Source of the DNA: Tholera decimalis
Lineage: Eukaryota; Arthropoda; Insecta; Lepidoptera; Noctuidae
DNA length: 64,000 nt
NCBI GenBank assembly: GCA_943138885.2
Contig: OW964568.2
Location: 22,093,338-22,157,337, forward strand
Reading direction: 5' to 3'
Shown one piece after another: positions 23,161 through 31,720 of the stretch. Under the pieces are notes generated by a model. That model saw only the letters and a program-made list of their open reading frames with translations. It made no database searches and had not been told where the DNA came from. The position numbers and the translations under genes were made by a program. Within the stretch, counting starts at the first letter, position 1; each line of letters begins with the position of its first letter.

Positions 23161-26100
23161 GACAAACATGACGAAACCATAAGGGTTCCGTTTTTTGCCA
23201 TTCGGCTACGGAACCCTAAAAAGTTCAAGACGAACTGAGAAGCTCCTCCTTTTGTTGAAGTAGGTTAAAAACAATGAGAAAAATCTATTGGGTACGTAAA
23301 TCCCCCGCCATCCAAACTAATCTGGGGGAATTCAGACGGATAGCAGCCCTAAGCCTTGGGCGTTTCAAATTGTCTATTGAGAGAATTGGCAGAATCTTTG
23401 TATGAAGCTAAATTTGAAGAACTTTTTTAAGTTCTTTGAAGTTTCCCTGAATTGTATGAATGAAATAACCCTTTTGGGTTACTTCATTCATACAATAATA
23501 ATATACAGAACACTATTGACGTCTTATCTTGACACTGCGATATTGAGAATGAAAATCTATTGAATCATTCAATTCTTGTTTGTACACGTTCAACTTTCGT
23601 TCAATCGCATTGACATTGCCATTGAATGATTCAATTTTACGTTTACATGGTTCAATTTATTTGCTTCAATGACTTTAAAAGGCAGAATTGAACCGTGTAA
23701 TATAGCCATAAATTAATAACACGCGCAAGTACAACTATCGCGGAGTTTAATCGGTTCGACGTCGTCTACGAGTAGTGTTGCCCAAACGAGAGTCTCGCAA
23801 GAGTCTTGCAATTAGCGATTATCCTATTGCTATTTATTCAACGGTAGAACAATGATCTCAGAACAATGTAACAGACTCTGTTACATTGTTCTGAGATCTC
23901 AACTACCGTTTAATAAATTGCAATAGCATAATCGCTAATTGCAAGACTCTTGCGAGACTCTCATTTGGGCAACACTATCTTCGAGTTTTTCACCATAGTT
24001 AATCTGCCGTTTATAAATTCTAATGTTTATGTAATATTAATTATGATGCCAAGAAGAAATCATTTTTCTGTCGGAAAAGAATAGTGTTGCCAGGTGTCCC
24101 GATTTTCGCGGGACGTCCCGATTTCAGGGGTTTGGGGACGCGTCCCGATTTGCCGCTGATCGGGACACCAAATGTCCCGATTTACAAACTGAGTTCACAT
24201 TTTAAAAGATTCTTATCAGCTGCACGAAGCTGAATTTGCTCCCGTCTTGCATCATGTTAGAGCAAGATGGTTGTCACTTCTTTCTACCGTAGAAGTCCGT
24301 AGAACTTGCACGTTCTACGGACTTCTACTACTATTTCTTTATTTTCAACTAAATTTTTCGATATACTGAAAGATTATTACATATAATTGGGAGAAGATGA
24401 ATGTCCCAAGTGCGCTGTGGCAATTCTTCAATTCTGTTGAAACGGAGCCATGCTTGGCATTTTACCAAGCTGCACTAAGATTTTACAGGATGTAGGTAGT
24501 AATATATCTTGAAGTCGAAACATTGCTATATTTTGAAGGTCACGAAATAAGGGTAAAATTAAGTAAGCAATTGAGGCAAAGGATTGAAGATGAGTTCATG
24601 ATGAGTGATGATTTACGTGCAGCAACGTGCAGTTCTTCATTACATAGAGACCAAATATGAACTCAACGATAGCAAATTAGATTTTTTCAAATCACTTTCT
24701 CTAAGCACTCGTTACTTACGTGTCATTTATTGAAAATCTAATAATTAATGTATTCTTCGATGTGGATCAACTTTCTGAAGAAGTGTGTTCAATCAAAACT
24801 TGGTAAAGCAGCAGTACAGAACAATGATCTTACGCCGTTATAAAACAAGACTTCGCAAAACTTCTGAAGTTATTTTCTTTTATGGCGTCAAATACCGGTG
24901 TCAAGCGTGGCAAGTGCGGCAGCGGAAAGAGTATTTTCACAAACCAACTTAACCTTTTGAACGCCATTGTCACATATATGTGACGAACGAAATCTTACCC
25001 TGAACGCCAACGTAACAAATATATGACAAAATACACGTCGCACCATATTATGAAATAAACAATTTAACCATTACTTTTGTGTGTTTTTATTTAAAAGTTT
25101 AAGCTTCAGTCTATATTGTATTGCATGAAACTAACATAAATAAACCACCAATATCGAGAAATTTGTTGTTTTAAAAGTAGATGTTAAACGCGTATAAAAG
25201 GAGTGTCTCACACGCCGTAGTCTGCTATATGTGACAGCTAGTGTTGTGACGCATGATTGTAAAATCAATAAAAACTTAAGAAGATGAATATGAAATTTTA
25301 GTCCAGAGTATAATATTATTTGTGTCCACCACATCCTCTTTTTTACTTTTAAGATATGATTTGCTAATGTGTGATATACTTTTATTGTTCCTATTTTAGA
25401 GATTTATGACATTCCATTGTTTGTAAGTTGGTAACATTGTTGATTTTACATATCTTTTCTTAACCTTTTTGCTAATAATATTTTTTGTTGAAAGCTTGTG
25501 ATATTATCCTTATTATAATCCTTTTGTTACTTCTATTCCTGTTATTCCTGATGTTTTGTTTATATATACTAAACTGATGTTCTTCCTAGTATATTGTTAC
25601 CCGCTATTCGACGCTAGATGGCGTTAGTGTCTCGGCTAGATATGCTCATTCCTGCTACTCGCCGCTAGATGGCGTTAGCGTCTCGAACATTCCAGATTTA
25701 TGTCGAAGTTTCCCGAGGCACTTCACTAAGCGACTGGCGTAACAATATTATTAGGTACATTTTGTTAAAGATTTGCGATATTGTAAGACTGATTCGTAAT
25801 AATAATTATTAGGTATATGTAACTGTTGATTTTTAAATTATTTCTGCGTATTTTTTATATGTAAAAGAAACAATAATTAAAATACTGATTTCAATTTATT
25901 TTTATTACTACATTAAAATCCTTGCGTATTTTTACATATGGATAGGTATTAATATTATATTAGATAAGAATACTTATTAGAATCGATAACCAACGTGTAC
26001 ACTGCTACATCCCTTATTCAGATGCGAGAATGTCATAAAATTGACTGGCAAGCAACGCCATTGTCACAATACCAAGACAAGTCATGTTGAATAGTGTTGT

Positions 26101-29100
26101 AACCATGTTGTAATAAATATATTTTTCTAGTTTTCTAATATCTGCTTTTTCATTGATAAATTCTCTGTTAAATGCTGTGTATAGATTACTATACTGGAAT
26201 ATAGTGACAGGTTAAATAAAATTTCAGTGTCGTGAGTAAGGTTTATTAGAAAATTAAAGACGAAAATAAAAACTCAGTTGTATATCGATATAAGTTTTGG
26301 AATCCCTATTTTTATGAAGGTCATTTGACATAAAAAGTGGCCTGGCGTCAGGGGTACGGCGATACGTTTATACTCTGGCGTTCAAAAGGTTAATTTGGTC
26401 CGAGAGGCGAAACCATTTGACACTGGAGCATGTCAAAGCAGAAATTAAAAATAAATACTAACTTTAGTATAACTTGCGGTTAATTTCACAACTACGTAAT
26501 AAAAAAAACATGGGCCTTGTACACGAGTAACCTATGGACCAAGTACTCCAAAAGATAGCTAGACGCCCTGCATGTGCAATATAAAGGGTGTCTCAGCGCC
26601 GATTCCAAAATTTGACTATTTATAAAAAAGACTAAGATTGTACTTATAATATTTTAATAGCAATAAATTATAGTTTATTGGTGCGGATTTTATGTACGGA
26701 ATATTACATCGTCAAGATCTCTTCCATCACGGCGAATGCACTCTTCAAAACGGACTAGCGAATTTGCAGAGACACGCCGCAGAACGTCAACTGATATGGC
26801 CCTCACTTTTGTCATTATTTTAGTCTTCAGTTGCTCCAAGTTTGTAAGAGGGGTATCAAAAACTCTTGCTTTGAGATAACCCCATAAAAAAAGGCAGCTG
26901 GGGTTAAATCGGGAGATCTGGGTGGCCACAATATGTCTCTAAAGCGGCTTGAGCTGCGGGAGTTTTCCAGGAAACAACGCTCTTAGTGTGTCCCTAGCTG
27001 TGTTTTTGCTACATTCTCTTCTTGAAGCTGCGGTACAAAAAAAATATTAATCATGTCCGTATACCGCCTGCTCGTCACTGTAACCGTTGCATCTCGGTCA
27101 TTCTCGAAGAAAAATGGCCCGATGATTTTCTTCGACGATATTGCGCACCATACAGTAACTTTGGGGCTGTGTAATGCTTTCTGATGTTTTTGTTTCGGGT
27201 TGCTAGATGACTAATAACGGCAATTTTGACGATTTACGTACCCTTCGAGGTGAAAGTGTGACTCATCGCTAAAATAAACATTGTCCATCCTATTTTCCAC
27301 CGAAAAAATTCTAATATCTTCTGACAGTAAATTTTTCGCTTGTTGTAGTCTTCTGGTTTGATTTTTTGAACTATCTGATTTTTATAAGGATGTAATTTTA
27401 CTTGATTGATGGAGGCTCAAAGAAGCAGCATGTTTTCTATCTGATCGTCGAGGACGCTCCGCGACCGCAGCGGCGACGCGGTTGATGTTTTCAATCGATC
27501 GCACAGGTCTATTTCGAGGGCCAATTGAATGATTCAGTGAACATCCTGTCGCTCTAAACTTTGCTACCCATGACTTAATTAACTGAATACTCGGGGCATC
27601 ACTTAAATGGCGGATTTGAAAGCGATTACAAAACCTGCGCTGTGCTTCACTCAAAGAAAACTCGTTGCAAAAATACGTCTCCCCTGCGTAAGCGCGGTGC
27701 GCGCCAAACCACTGCGACATAGCGACTAAAAAATCCGCACTAATCATCTACCAAACGCTACCACTCCCCTCCCGCTAGCCCCGCGAGTTGCCAAGATATT
27801 CAAGTTTAAAGTTTAAAATTGGCGCTGAGACACCCTTTAGTTTCAGGATGTTGTTGACTATTGCAGCACATCAGAAGCGCTCTGGATACTTTTCAAAAAC
27901 TTGTTTTTTTTTTGTTCGTCCCGATCTACAACCCTATTAACCCGATATTTTTTTTACCTTCTGTCCCAATTTAACACAAGTCCGACCTGGCAACACTAGA
28001 AAAGAACCATTAAAATTGCAGCTTGTAATGTGATATGTGAAGGAAGTGTTATAGTGTGTATGGGTGTGTGTATATATTGTGGTCCATATGAAGTGTGTCC
28101 ATGTTATCAATTCCATGGTATGCTAGCGTGTATGTTTATAGTGCTTCTTAGATTCAGAAGCATTGGCTTAAATAAACAAATCAAAACAAAACAATCCATT
28201 GTCCAGAATGTGTAGTCAATATAATGTAATATGCTCTAATTTAGATTTGTTTTTGAACAGTTTTAACAAATTTAGAAATTTTCTCTATAAAATGTAATTA
28301 TAACCATAATTATCATTTAGTAACTTTAAGCTTGATATTAACAGAACCCAACCGTCACTAATGAAGTATATTAAACAATGAATGCTGTGTACAGTAATAA
28401 TTGGACCTCAGATTTATGTAATGTATATTGTTATAACTGTACTAAATGCCTTAGTCTGTCTCTGTACTTATTAAAATAAAATACATGGATGTTCGGTTTA
28501 AATAGAGGGCCATCCCCCGAGAAACGTTTCGAGAGCGAAACTACGGGAAAACATGGTATTATTATAAAATTAACGTACTAGATCTGCGGTCATCTCGCGA
28601 CGATTGTGATGGCGGCGTAGGCTCCACCGGCGGCAATTCGGGCTCCGACTCGGCCTGCGAATCCTGCGACAAGAAACACAATGCTTACACTACATAAAAA
28701 CTATAATATAGCCGTAGTATTTCGCACCAAACATAATGGTATCGGAAAATAGCAAGTATATATCAATTCGTTTTCGATAAATTGAAACATAGGCATGATT
28801 ATTTCAATGATTTAATATTAAATTTAGTTACAGATTAAAAGATAAGGAAATTAGTGTTTTATTGCTGTAGAATTTTAAGTTTTTCCTCAACCATTTTTTG
28901 AAAAGATTGTCATAGCAATGTTTTTTTTTCAGATTTTGTTGACAGCCAAGTGCTGTTAAACCAGAGCTAAAATCAAGAAGATAAGTTATTAGAGTCATAG
29001 CATACTGCACAATCTGTGCTTAGCCACATACCAACGACACCTGCAAAGCAGATGGCGTCTTTCAAAACCTTGGTCAATACTTTGATGTGTGTAGATATTG

Positions 29101-30532
29101 TATATACATTTTAATGTGTATTTAAAAACCATTTTATATGCAGCATCATGTTCATTTACGAGTTTTTTAAACCATCTTTTCAGACATTTCAATCCAAAAT
29201 GTTGGCTTGGAAATAATAAGTATTAGTTACAAAACATGATAAAGGTATACATAAGCACCTATTTTTATGCATAACTTTGATAGAAAACTTTAAACACAAA
29301 AATTGTATGATTAAAATAATATTTTATCAGGATACAAAGGGATAGTACAATACTGCATAACTAACATTCTCAATATTTAAAAAAAAAAACATTACAATAT
29401 ATTCCTTATTTAAAATATCACTTATGCGGTATTGCACTATCACCAACGAAACACGGTTTCATTGTAATAAGAGGGAAATGTATAGAGTGGAGTTAAAATC
29501 CAGATTACCAAAATAGTGTGAACTATACAAGTATATAGCAAAATTAAGGGATAGAAAGAAGATATCATATTGTATATTTTTATGGCATTTTAAATTCATT
29601 GATTAAGATAAATTTTATAACTATTACATAGTTTGAAACATTTCAGTTGTTTTAGATAATTGTACATTACTTATAAGTTGTACTACTGTTGACAAAAATT
29701 AATATGGATATGAATAAATCATGATGCCAAATAGTTTTGGTTATCTTAAAGCTATGTACTCACGTGAGTCTGAAGTAAAAGGGTTGCAGTGTGCACGGAC
29801 TCGGTCGGTCATCTTGAAGCATCGGCACGTACTCAAGGGGTATTTGACTTTTGTTTTGTGTCAATTTACAAATGGGTAACATATAAAATAATAAAAGTGT
29901 TAATATCATCGTTGAAAAAAGCTTATTGCAAAGTTGCTTTTTTTAATTTGAGTCTATTTATAAAAAGTGTACTAGATCATTATTAAGTAACTATTTGAGA
30001 AATTAAGACTACTTTGAATGCTGTGAAGGATATCAGCTTTAGGCCTGAATATATATGAAGAATCAACTACTTAGTTATCAATATTACTACTGTTTAGCTT
30101 CAACACATCAACTAGGAGAGTACCACAGTGAAGGGCCCTGTCAGATGATCAGTGCCAAGTGAGCTGACAGGGGCTCTCCCTATACTAGCATATGTGACGG
30201 TGGTGACGAACATATGGGACAGTTACCTCGCTCATGTCCATGTTGACGTCATCGTAGTTGGTATCGTCGTCTCGGCGGCGGCCTGCAGCGCCACTCGCTC
30301 CCACCTATAATACCATTCTATTGTCAAGCAGAGAACGCAGGTTAATATCCATGATTCTCATATAAATTGCATCAACACATACTAAAAAACACTCAAAACA
30401 CGTAAGCGTAAGAAAACTAGTTTTCGTAGAAAAAATATTGTCAAGGACGCCAAAACTTACCGATGGTTGTTGGCTTCCATAGCGCTCCGATTCATTTTCA
30501 TCTTCACTACCGTAACCCACAAGACAATCCAT
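9774..30532 (-). CDS. Arg/Asp/Ser-rich nuclear-type protein, seven exons, 277 residues
   Basis: The one host gene I can support. Coding exons (minus strand, 5' to 3'): 30461-30532, 30227-30304, 28579-28663, 14261-14405, 11452-11637, 10927-11016 and 9774-9951, 834 nt in total. Every intron is GT-AG and every phase fits, which makes the model strong although no exon exceeds 186 nt. The protein starts MDCLVGYGSEDENESERYG, continues acidic (DDDTNYDDVNMDMSED), then has long Arg-Asp/Arg-Glu blocks (RERDRDRYRGDRELDRRDKR), a hydrophobic patch (KVPALMDLKPFGSEVPPP), more RD/RS repeats, and ends YKVNKKLEVMEKMG-stop. RD/RS-rich composition is typical of splicing-related nuclear proteins; I cannot name the family. 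Introns reach 14 kb and are packed with transposons. Confidence 0.8.
9989..10196. mobile_element. Palindromic MITE in intron 6
   Basis: 208 bp with long inverted ends: CGGCCGTTCTAACTTGGCGA at the left is repeated in reverse at 10177-10196, and the match continues through CTCTGCGAA and AATAAAGGTTTA toward the A/T-rich centre. No coding capacity. The target duplication is not clear. Confidence 0.65.
10535..10690 (+). mobile_element. Degenerate Helitron fragment
   Basis: Aligns by eye with the interior and 3' part of the Helitron at 8053 (TTTGGATGAAATTCGGTATG, GTAGATTGACGCTTGAGGAA, TTATGTTGTTATCGTGATA). Both termini are eroded. Confidence 0.5.
10927..11016 (-). CDS. Exon 6 of the Arg/Asp/Ser-rich gene
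   Basis: 90 nt, acceptor TTTCAG, donor ACG/GTAAAC. Encodes FIDRDRRDKERDREREDRD-type repeats and HIRRSEERR. Confidence 0.8.
11452..11637 (-). CDS. Exon 5 of the Arg/Asp/Ser-rich gene
   Basis: 186 nt, acceptor CCTCAG, donor CAG/GTAACG. Starts LDRDRDRDRGRTHEG and carries the only non-repetitive stretch (LLGDRPDDREKVPALMDLKP), which is the best query for finding relatives. Confidence 0.85.
11797..11840 (+). repeat. Retroposon 5' fragment
   Basis: ACAAGTGCGAGTCGGATTCG followed by CCCATGAAGGGTCC is a short head of the GGCCAAGTGCGAGTC family. Confidence 0.55.
12031..12077. repeat. Near-perfect 47-nt hairpin
   Basis: Arms of 21 bp (ATTATTAGATTGACTGAATCC and its complement, one mismatch) around a 5-nt loop. 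No flanking element recognised. Confidence 0.6.
12481..12716 (-). mobile_element. Small Helitron, reverse orientation (236 bp)
   Basis: Read on the minus strand it runs from TCTATATATATATAACTC to GGCACAAGCTAG, between A (12480) and T (12717). It contains a run of CAGT tetramers at about 12657-12690 next to its 5' end. Confidence 0.8.
12904..14140 (-). pseudogene. jockey/CR1-like LINE reverse transcriptase, truncated
   Basis: Broken reverse-transcriptase frames on the minus strand. From upstream: FEKIILMQMQRYFNKHKLLH near 14100, AFDCVPHETLIRKLHHCGF near 13860, GVPQGSILGPFLFLIYINDL and LFADDTSLLF (13744-13547, the catalytic FADD box), FLGLTLDAKLQWGPHIDKLS near 13280, and SYGILLWGNAADIYTIFLLQ with KRAIRAIYKLSPKHS (13185-12904). 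It is split by stops and a short AT-rich insert near 13390-13540. The order and motifs are those of jockey/CR1-type non-LTR elements; it is 5' truncated. Confidence 0.85.
14261..14405 (-). CDS. Exon 4 of the Arg/Asp/Ser-rich gene
   Basis: 145 nt, acceptor TTTCCAG, donor CAG/GTACCG. Encodes DSRERDRDRYRGDRELDRRD, KRRQSPARTR and SDRRSPRRDDRY, an RD/RS block. Confidence 0.85.
14406..15496. other. Intron 3, unremarkable stretch
   Basis: AT-rich intronic DNA with no recognised element or open frame of interest. Confidence 0.5.
15497..15609. repeat. 43-bp tandem repeat, 2.6 copies
   Basis: Units begin at 15497, 15540 and 15583, each ATCAGTTTACCAAYATTACT followed by AGYGCTCCGCTGCCTTCTGT. The third is partial and more diverged. 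Confidence 0.75.
15847..17278. mobile_element. Long palindromic MITE split by a Helitron
   Basis: The arms 15847-16084 and 16176-16365 plus 17220-17278 are inverted copies of each other (for example GAAATGAGAGCCAAGTTCAA at the left and TTGAACTTGGCTCTCATTTC at the right). Net length without the Helitron is about 578 bp. The left arm gives the unoccupied sequence for the Helitron insertion in the right arm. No coding capacity; family not recognised. Confidence 0.7.
16366..17219 (-). mobile_element. Helitron (854 bp), reverse orientation, with unusual filler
   Basis: On the minus strand it begins TCTATATATATAAAAGAAAG and ends GTGGCGGGTCAGCTAG, inserted between A (16365) and T (17220). The empty site is visible in the sister arm of the palindrome. 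Next to the 3' end is a CCCTACCCCTACC minisatellite (16393-16515), as in the Helitron at 31721. Between about 16516 and 17035 is a more GC-rich stretch without resemblance to the small family members; it may be captured host DNA. Confidence 0.85.
17730..18730 (-). repeat. Degenerate retroposon-like DNA
   Basis: Several phrases common at the 3' ends of lepidopteran non-LTR elements (CATGCCAAATTTGAACTTTC, GTCCAGCCGTCTTCAAGTTA, TGAGTTATGAGG). No coding part. Family and exact limits not determinable by eye. Confidence 0.35.
18100..18220. repeat. Imperfect palindrome of about 120 bp
   Basis: TTACCAAGAAATAAAACCGA with CTTCCATATAAAAACACTAC at the left is mirrored by GTAGTGTTTTGGTATGGAAG and TCGGTTTTATTTTTTGGTAA at the right. 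MITE-like, no target duplication identified. Confidence 0.6.
18733..19143 (+). repeat. Lepidopteran retroposon, 5' half
   Basis: Starts TTGGCCAAGTGCGAGTCAGA and continues with GCTGTATCTCAAAAACTGCT and related text, up to the TTAA where the piggyBac-like element inserted. The 3' half resumes at 22867. Confidence 0.65.
19148..22862. mobile_element. piggyBac-like element 1, TTAA flanked, non-autonomous
   Basis: Terminal inverted repeats CCTTTTGAACGCCA... and ...TGGCGTTCAAAAGG, flanked on both sides by TTAA (19144-19147, 22863-22866). TTAA duplication is the mark of the piggyBac superfamily. A second internal hairpin near the left end holds CACATATATGTGAC. Without the foldback element inside (19636-22210 plus 9 bp) it is about 1.1 kb. 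No transposase frame. It splits the retroposon 18733-23222. Confidence 0.85.
19636..22210. mobile_element. Foldback element with 9-bp target duplication (MULE/FB type)
   Basis: 2,575 bp with two inverted arms of about 880 bp (19636-20515 and 21330-22210). The termini are GTGTGCGTTACCCCAGCAAA and its complement. It is flanked by a perfect 9-bp duplication CATTTTGTT (19627-19635, 22211-22219), and the empty site is present once in the sister piggyBac-like copy (25758-25766). Subterminal motifs CTGGGGTAACG and CGTTACCGCAGC recur in both orientations. Nine-bp duplications and very long inverted arms are known for Drosophila FB and other Mutator-like elements. The 0.8-kb centre has no recognised gene. 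Confidence 0.85.
22882..22927. repeat. Perfect hairpin A (20-bp stem)
   Basis: TACCACACACGCATAGATTT, a 6-nt loop CATAAA, and the exact complement. Only two bases separate it from the next hairpin. Confidence 0.8.
22930..22991. repeat. Perfect hairpin B (28-bp stem)
   Basis: The arm begins CCATTAATTGGACATGAAAC and is perfectly complementary over 28 bp with a 6-nt loop. Together with hairpin A it makes a double stem-loop. Confidence 0.8.
23451..23496. repeat. Near-perfect 46-nt hairpin
   Basis: ATTGTATGAATGAAATAACC against GGTTACTTCATTCATACAAT, one mismatch, short T-rich loop. Confidence 0.65.
23773..23977. mobile_element. hAT-type palindromic MITE (205 bp)
   Basis: Ends TAGTGTTGCCCAAACGAGAG and its complement; the inverted match runs about 50 bp and resumes inside (ACAATGATCTCAGAACAATG). 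Flanked by 8 bp TCTACGAG/TCTTCGAG (23765-23772, 23978-23985, one mismatch). Its first 10 bases equal those of the hAT element 105 bp away. Confidence 0.8.
24953..26389. mobile_element. piggyBac-like element 2, TTAA flanked, non-autonomous
   Basis: 1,437 bp, same CCTTTTGAACGCCA ends as the copy at 19148, flanked by TTAA (24949-24952, 26390-26393). It carries extra DNA absent from copy 1 (about 25300-25750, including the 148-bp insert at 25596) and lacks the foldback element, so it supplies that element's empty site. No transposase. Confidence 0.85.
25596..25743. mobile_element. Short MITE-like insert (148 bp)
   Basis: Ends GTTAC...GTAAC between ATATT repeats, with two copies of CGCTAGATGGCGTTAG inside. 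Absent from piggyBac-like copy 1. Exact target duplication (ATAT or ATATT) is ambiguous. Confidence 0.45.
26584..27837 (-). mobile_element. mariner-like element with TA duplication
   Basis: 1,254 bp, ends AAGGGTGTCTCAGCGCC and complement, flanked by TA (26582-26583, 27838-27839). The minus strand holds a decayed transposase (next entry). It lies in the 3' part of the hAT element. Confidence 0.9.
26690..27747 (-). pseudogene. mariner transposase with DUF4817-type HTH, decayed
   Basis: N-terminal part (27747-27382) has the insect-transposon HTH: SLSEAQRRFCNRFQIRHL, SWVAKFRATGCSL, RPVRSIENINRVAAAVAERP. The catalytic part (about 27300-27050) reads VYFSDESHFHLEGYVNRQNC followed by a stop where Trp is usual, then KVTVWCAISSKKIIGPFFFE. 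The C-terminal part (26929-26690) reads NPSCLFLWGYLKARVFDTPL. Stops and frameshifts make it inactive. The order and motifs are those of mariner elements whose relatives move by cut and paste into TA. Confidence 0.85.
28007..28578. other. Intron 3, right part
   Basis: No recognised element. The short frame at 28030-28215 has no domain and no coding signature. Confidence 0.4.
28579..28663 (-). CDS. Exon 3 of the Arg/Asp/Ser-rich gene
   Basis: 85 nt, acceptor GTCGCAG, donor CTA/GTACGT. Pro/Glu-rich (SEPELPPVEPTPPSQSS) followed by RDDRRS; ends in phase 1, matching exon 4 across a 14-kb intron. Confidence 0.8.
28664..30226. other. Intron 2
   Basis: AT-rich intron without a recognised repeat or gene. 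Near 30132-30178 is an imperfect inverted pair (GGGCCCTGTCAG / CTGACAGGGGCTC). Confidence 0.45.
30227..30304 (-). CDS. Exon 2 of the Arg/Asp/Ser-rich gene
   Basis: 78 nt, acceptor TTATAG, donor GAG/GTAACT, phase 0 on both sides. Encodes VGASGAAGRRRDDDTNYDDV and a short acidic tail. Confidence 0.8.
30461..30532 (-). CDS. Exon 1 of the Arg/Asp/Ser-rich gene
   Basis: ATG at 30532-30530 gives MDCLVGYGSEDENESERYGS; donor CG/GTAAGT at 30460. Ends in phase 0. The acidic LVGYGSEDE start resembles N-termini of several splicing proteins. Confidence 0.8.
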
Positions 30533-31289
30533 GGCTATTTCTTATTAATTCTGGTAATCTCTGAAGTGTTAAGCAATTGTGCAAGCCCAATCACAATCAA
30601 GAAAATCAAGTGAGAATCTAGTTTAGCTTCAATGTTCAGCAGAGACGAAATTAGACATTAGACGAGAAAAATAAAATTGACAATGGTGGCTCTACTTTGT
30701 CTATGAATCCCTTTTTTCCATGGTTTCTAGTATTGCCACCCAAAATTATTCATAGAGTAAAAGAAATAGAAAACAGATGACTGTTGATGAGGGTCGGGCA
30801 TTATGATTTAGCGTCAAAGGTTCTGATGACCTTTATCGATTTTCTATGTACATTTTTAAATTAATTATTATAAGGCCTCCACGAGCAACTCGGGTTAAGT
30901 AGCCGACAAACGAGGCCCTATTCAGGTGGTTGGTTGGTCATATTGATGTCAGATATGCAGATGCTGGATATTACGTTGTTATCTTAAACTCTGTTTGAAT
31001 GGAGGTCAGATGAAATACGATCGCTCTCCGTATTTATTCTGACCTCGATTCAAGTAAAAAGCTGCTAAAAACCTGGGATTGATTATGAAATCTTTTTCGA
31101 AACTGGTTTTGAATTCGAAATGATCATGAAACATGATCTCTTTCTGAGAAATTGTCTGTCGACAAATGCCCGTGTCGCTGTAGTTAGTCGCTTAGTACAC
31201 ATGGTTGACGGTTTACTAACTACAATGGCTCGGACCAAAACCTCATGGCCATGGAAACGTTAAATAAAACTTTATTGTGATGTATTTAG
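30533..31289. promoter_or_regulatory. Upstream region of the Arg/Asp/Ser-rich gene
   Basis: Should hold the promoter and 5' UTR, since exon 1 starts with the first ATG after an AT-rich stretch. I see no TATA box at a sensible distance and no sharp motif. Up to the LINE fragment at 31290 there is no other feature. Confidence 0.3.
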
Positions 31290-31720
31290 TGTATAATATC
31301 TAGGTGTCACCATTGACACATCGATTTACTATGTACGAGAGTTCGCAAATTAATATATGTGTTTAAAAATTTACGGAATGTAGCCGACTTTAAATTAATA
31401 AAACAGGTCTATTTAGCTTTGTGTCAATCCATTCTTACATATTGCCTTAGAACATCAACGCATAGAAGAGGCGTCTAGAACAAAACACGAGCGATTTCGT
31501 GTGTCCATTTTATTTTCTTTGTGTGCGTGAGCCGAATGTGTCTACGTCAAGGTCTACGTTCTTCAAACGCACACAAATATAGCTTTCAGTGATACCATTA
31601 CCAGTACCATTACCACAAAAATGGGAAAACGCACTATTATGTTGCTGGATCAAATCAAGTATTTTATGTTATGAAACTAAATAAGATGATGTTTTTTCAT
31701 GTAATATGACTTACTCTTCT

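Larger units (their letters stand above)
22867..23222 (+). repeat. Lepidopteran retroposon, 3' half
   Basis: Continues the retroposon that starts at 18733. It carries TTCACATGTATAGTCTTAAT, a run of GACA/GACG tetramers (23121-23160) and the family's terminal TACGGAACCCTAAAAA. Two perfect hairpins lie at its start (next entries). Confidence 0.7.
24760..26461 (+). pseudogene. hAT transposase C-terminus, split by piggyBac-like insertion
   Basis: Immediately before the inserted element the frame reads SSVASAAAERVFSQTN; immediately after it resumes WSERRNHLTLEHVKAEIKN and stops. This is the conserved hAT dimerisation region (S-x-A-A-ERVFS...R-x-x-L). The upstream coding part is frameshifted. The piggyBac-like element duplicated a TTAA inside this domain. 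Confidence 0.8.
24082..27998 (+). mobile_element. hAT transposon carrying two later insertions
   Basis: Terminal inverted repeats TAGTGTTGCCAGGT and ACCTGGCAACACTA, flanked by a perfect 8-bp duplication GAAAAGAA (24074-24081, 27999-28006). Near both ends are repeats of GTCCCGATTT. Inside are a decayed hAT transposase frame, a piggyBac-like copy (24953-26389), a mariner (26584-27837), and a short perfect hairpin at 24289-24328. Without these insertions it is about 1.2 kb, shorter than a full hAT element, so it was already internally deleted. Confidence 0.85.
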
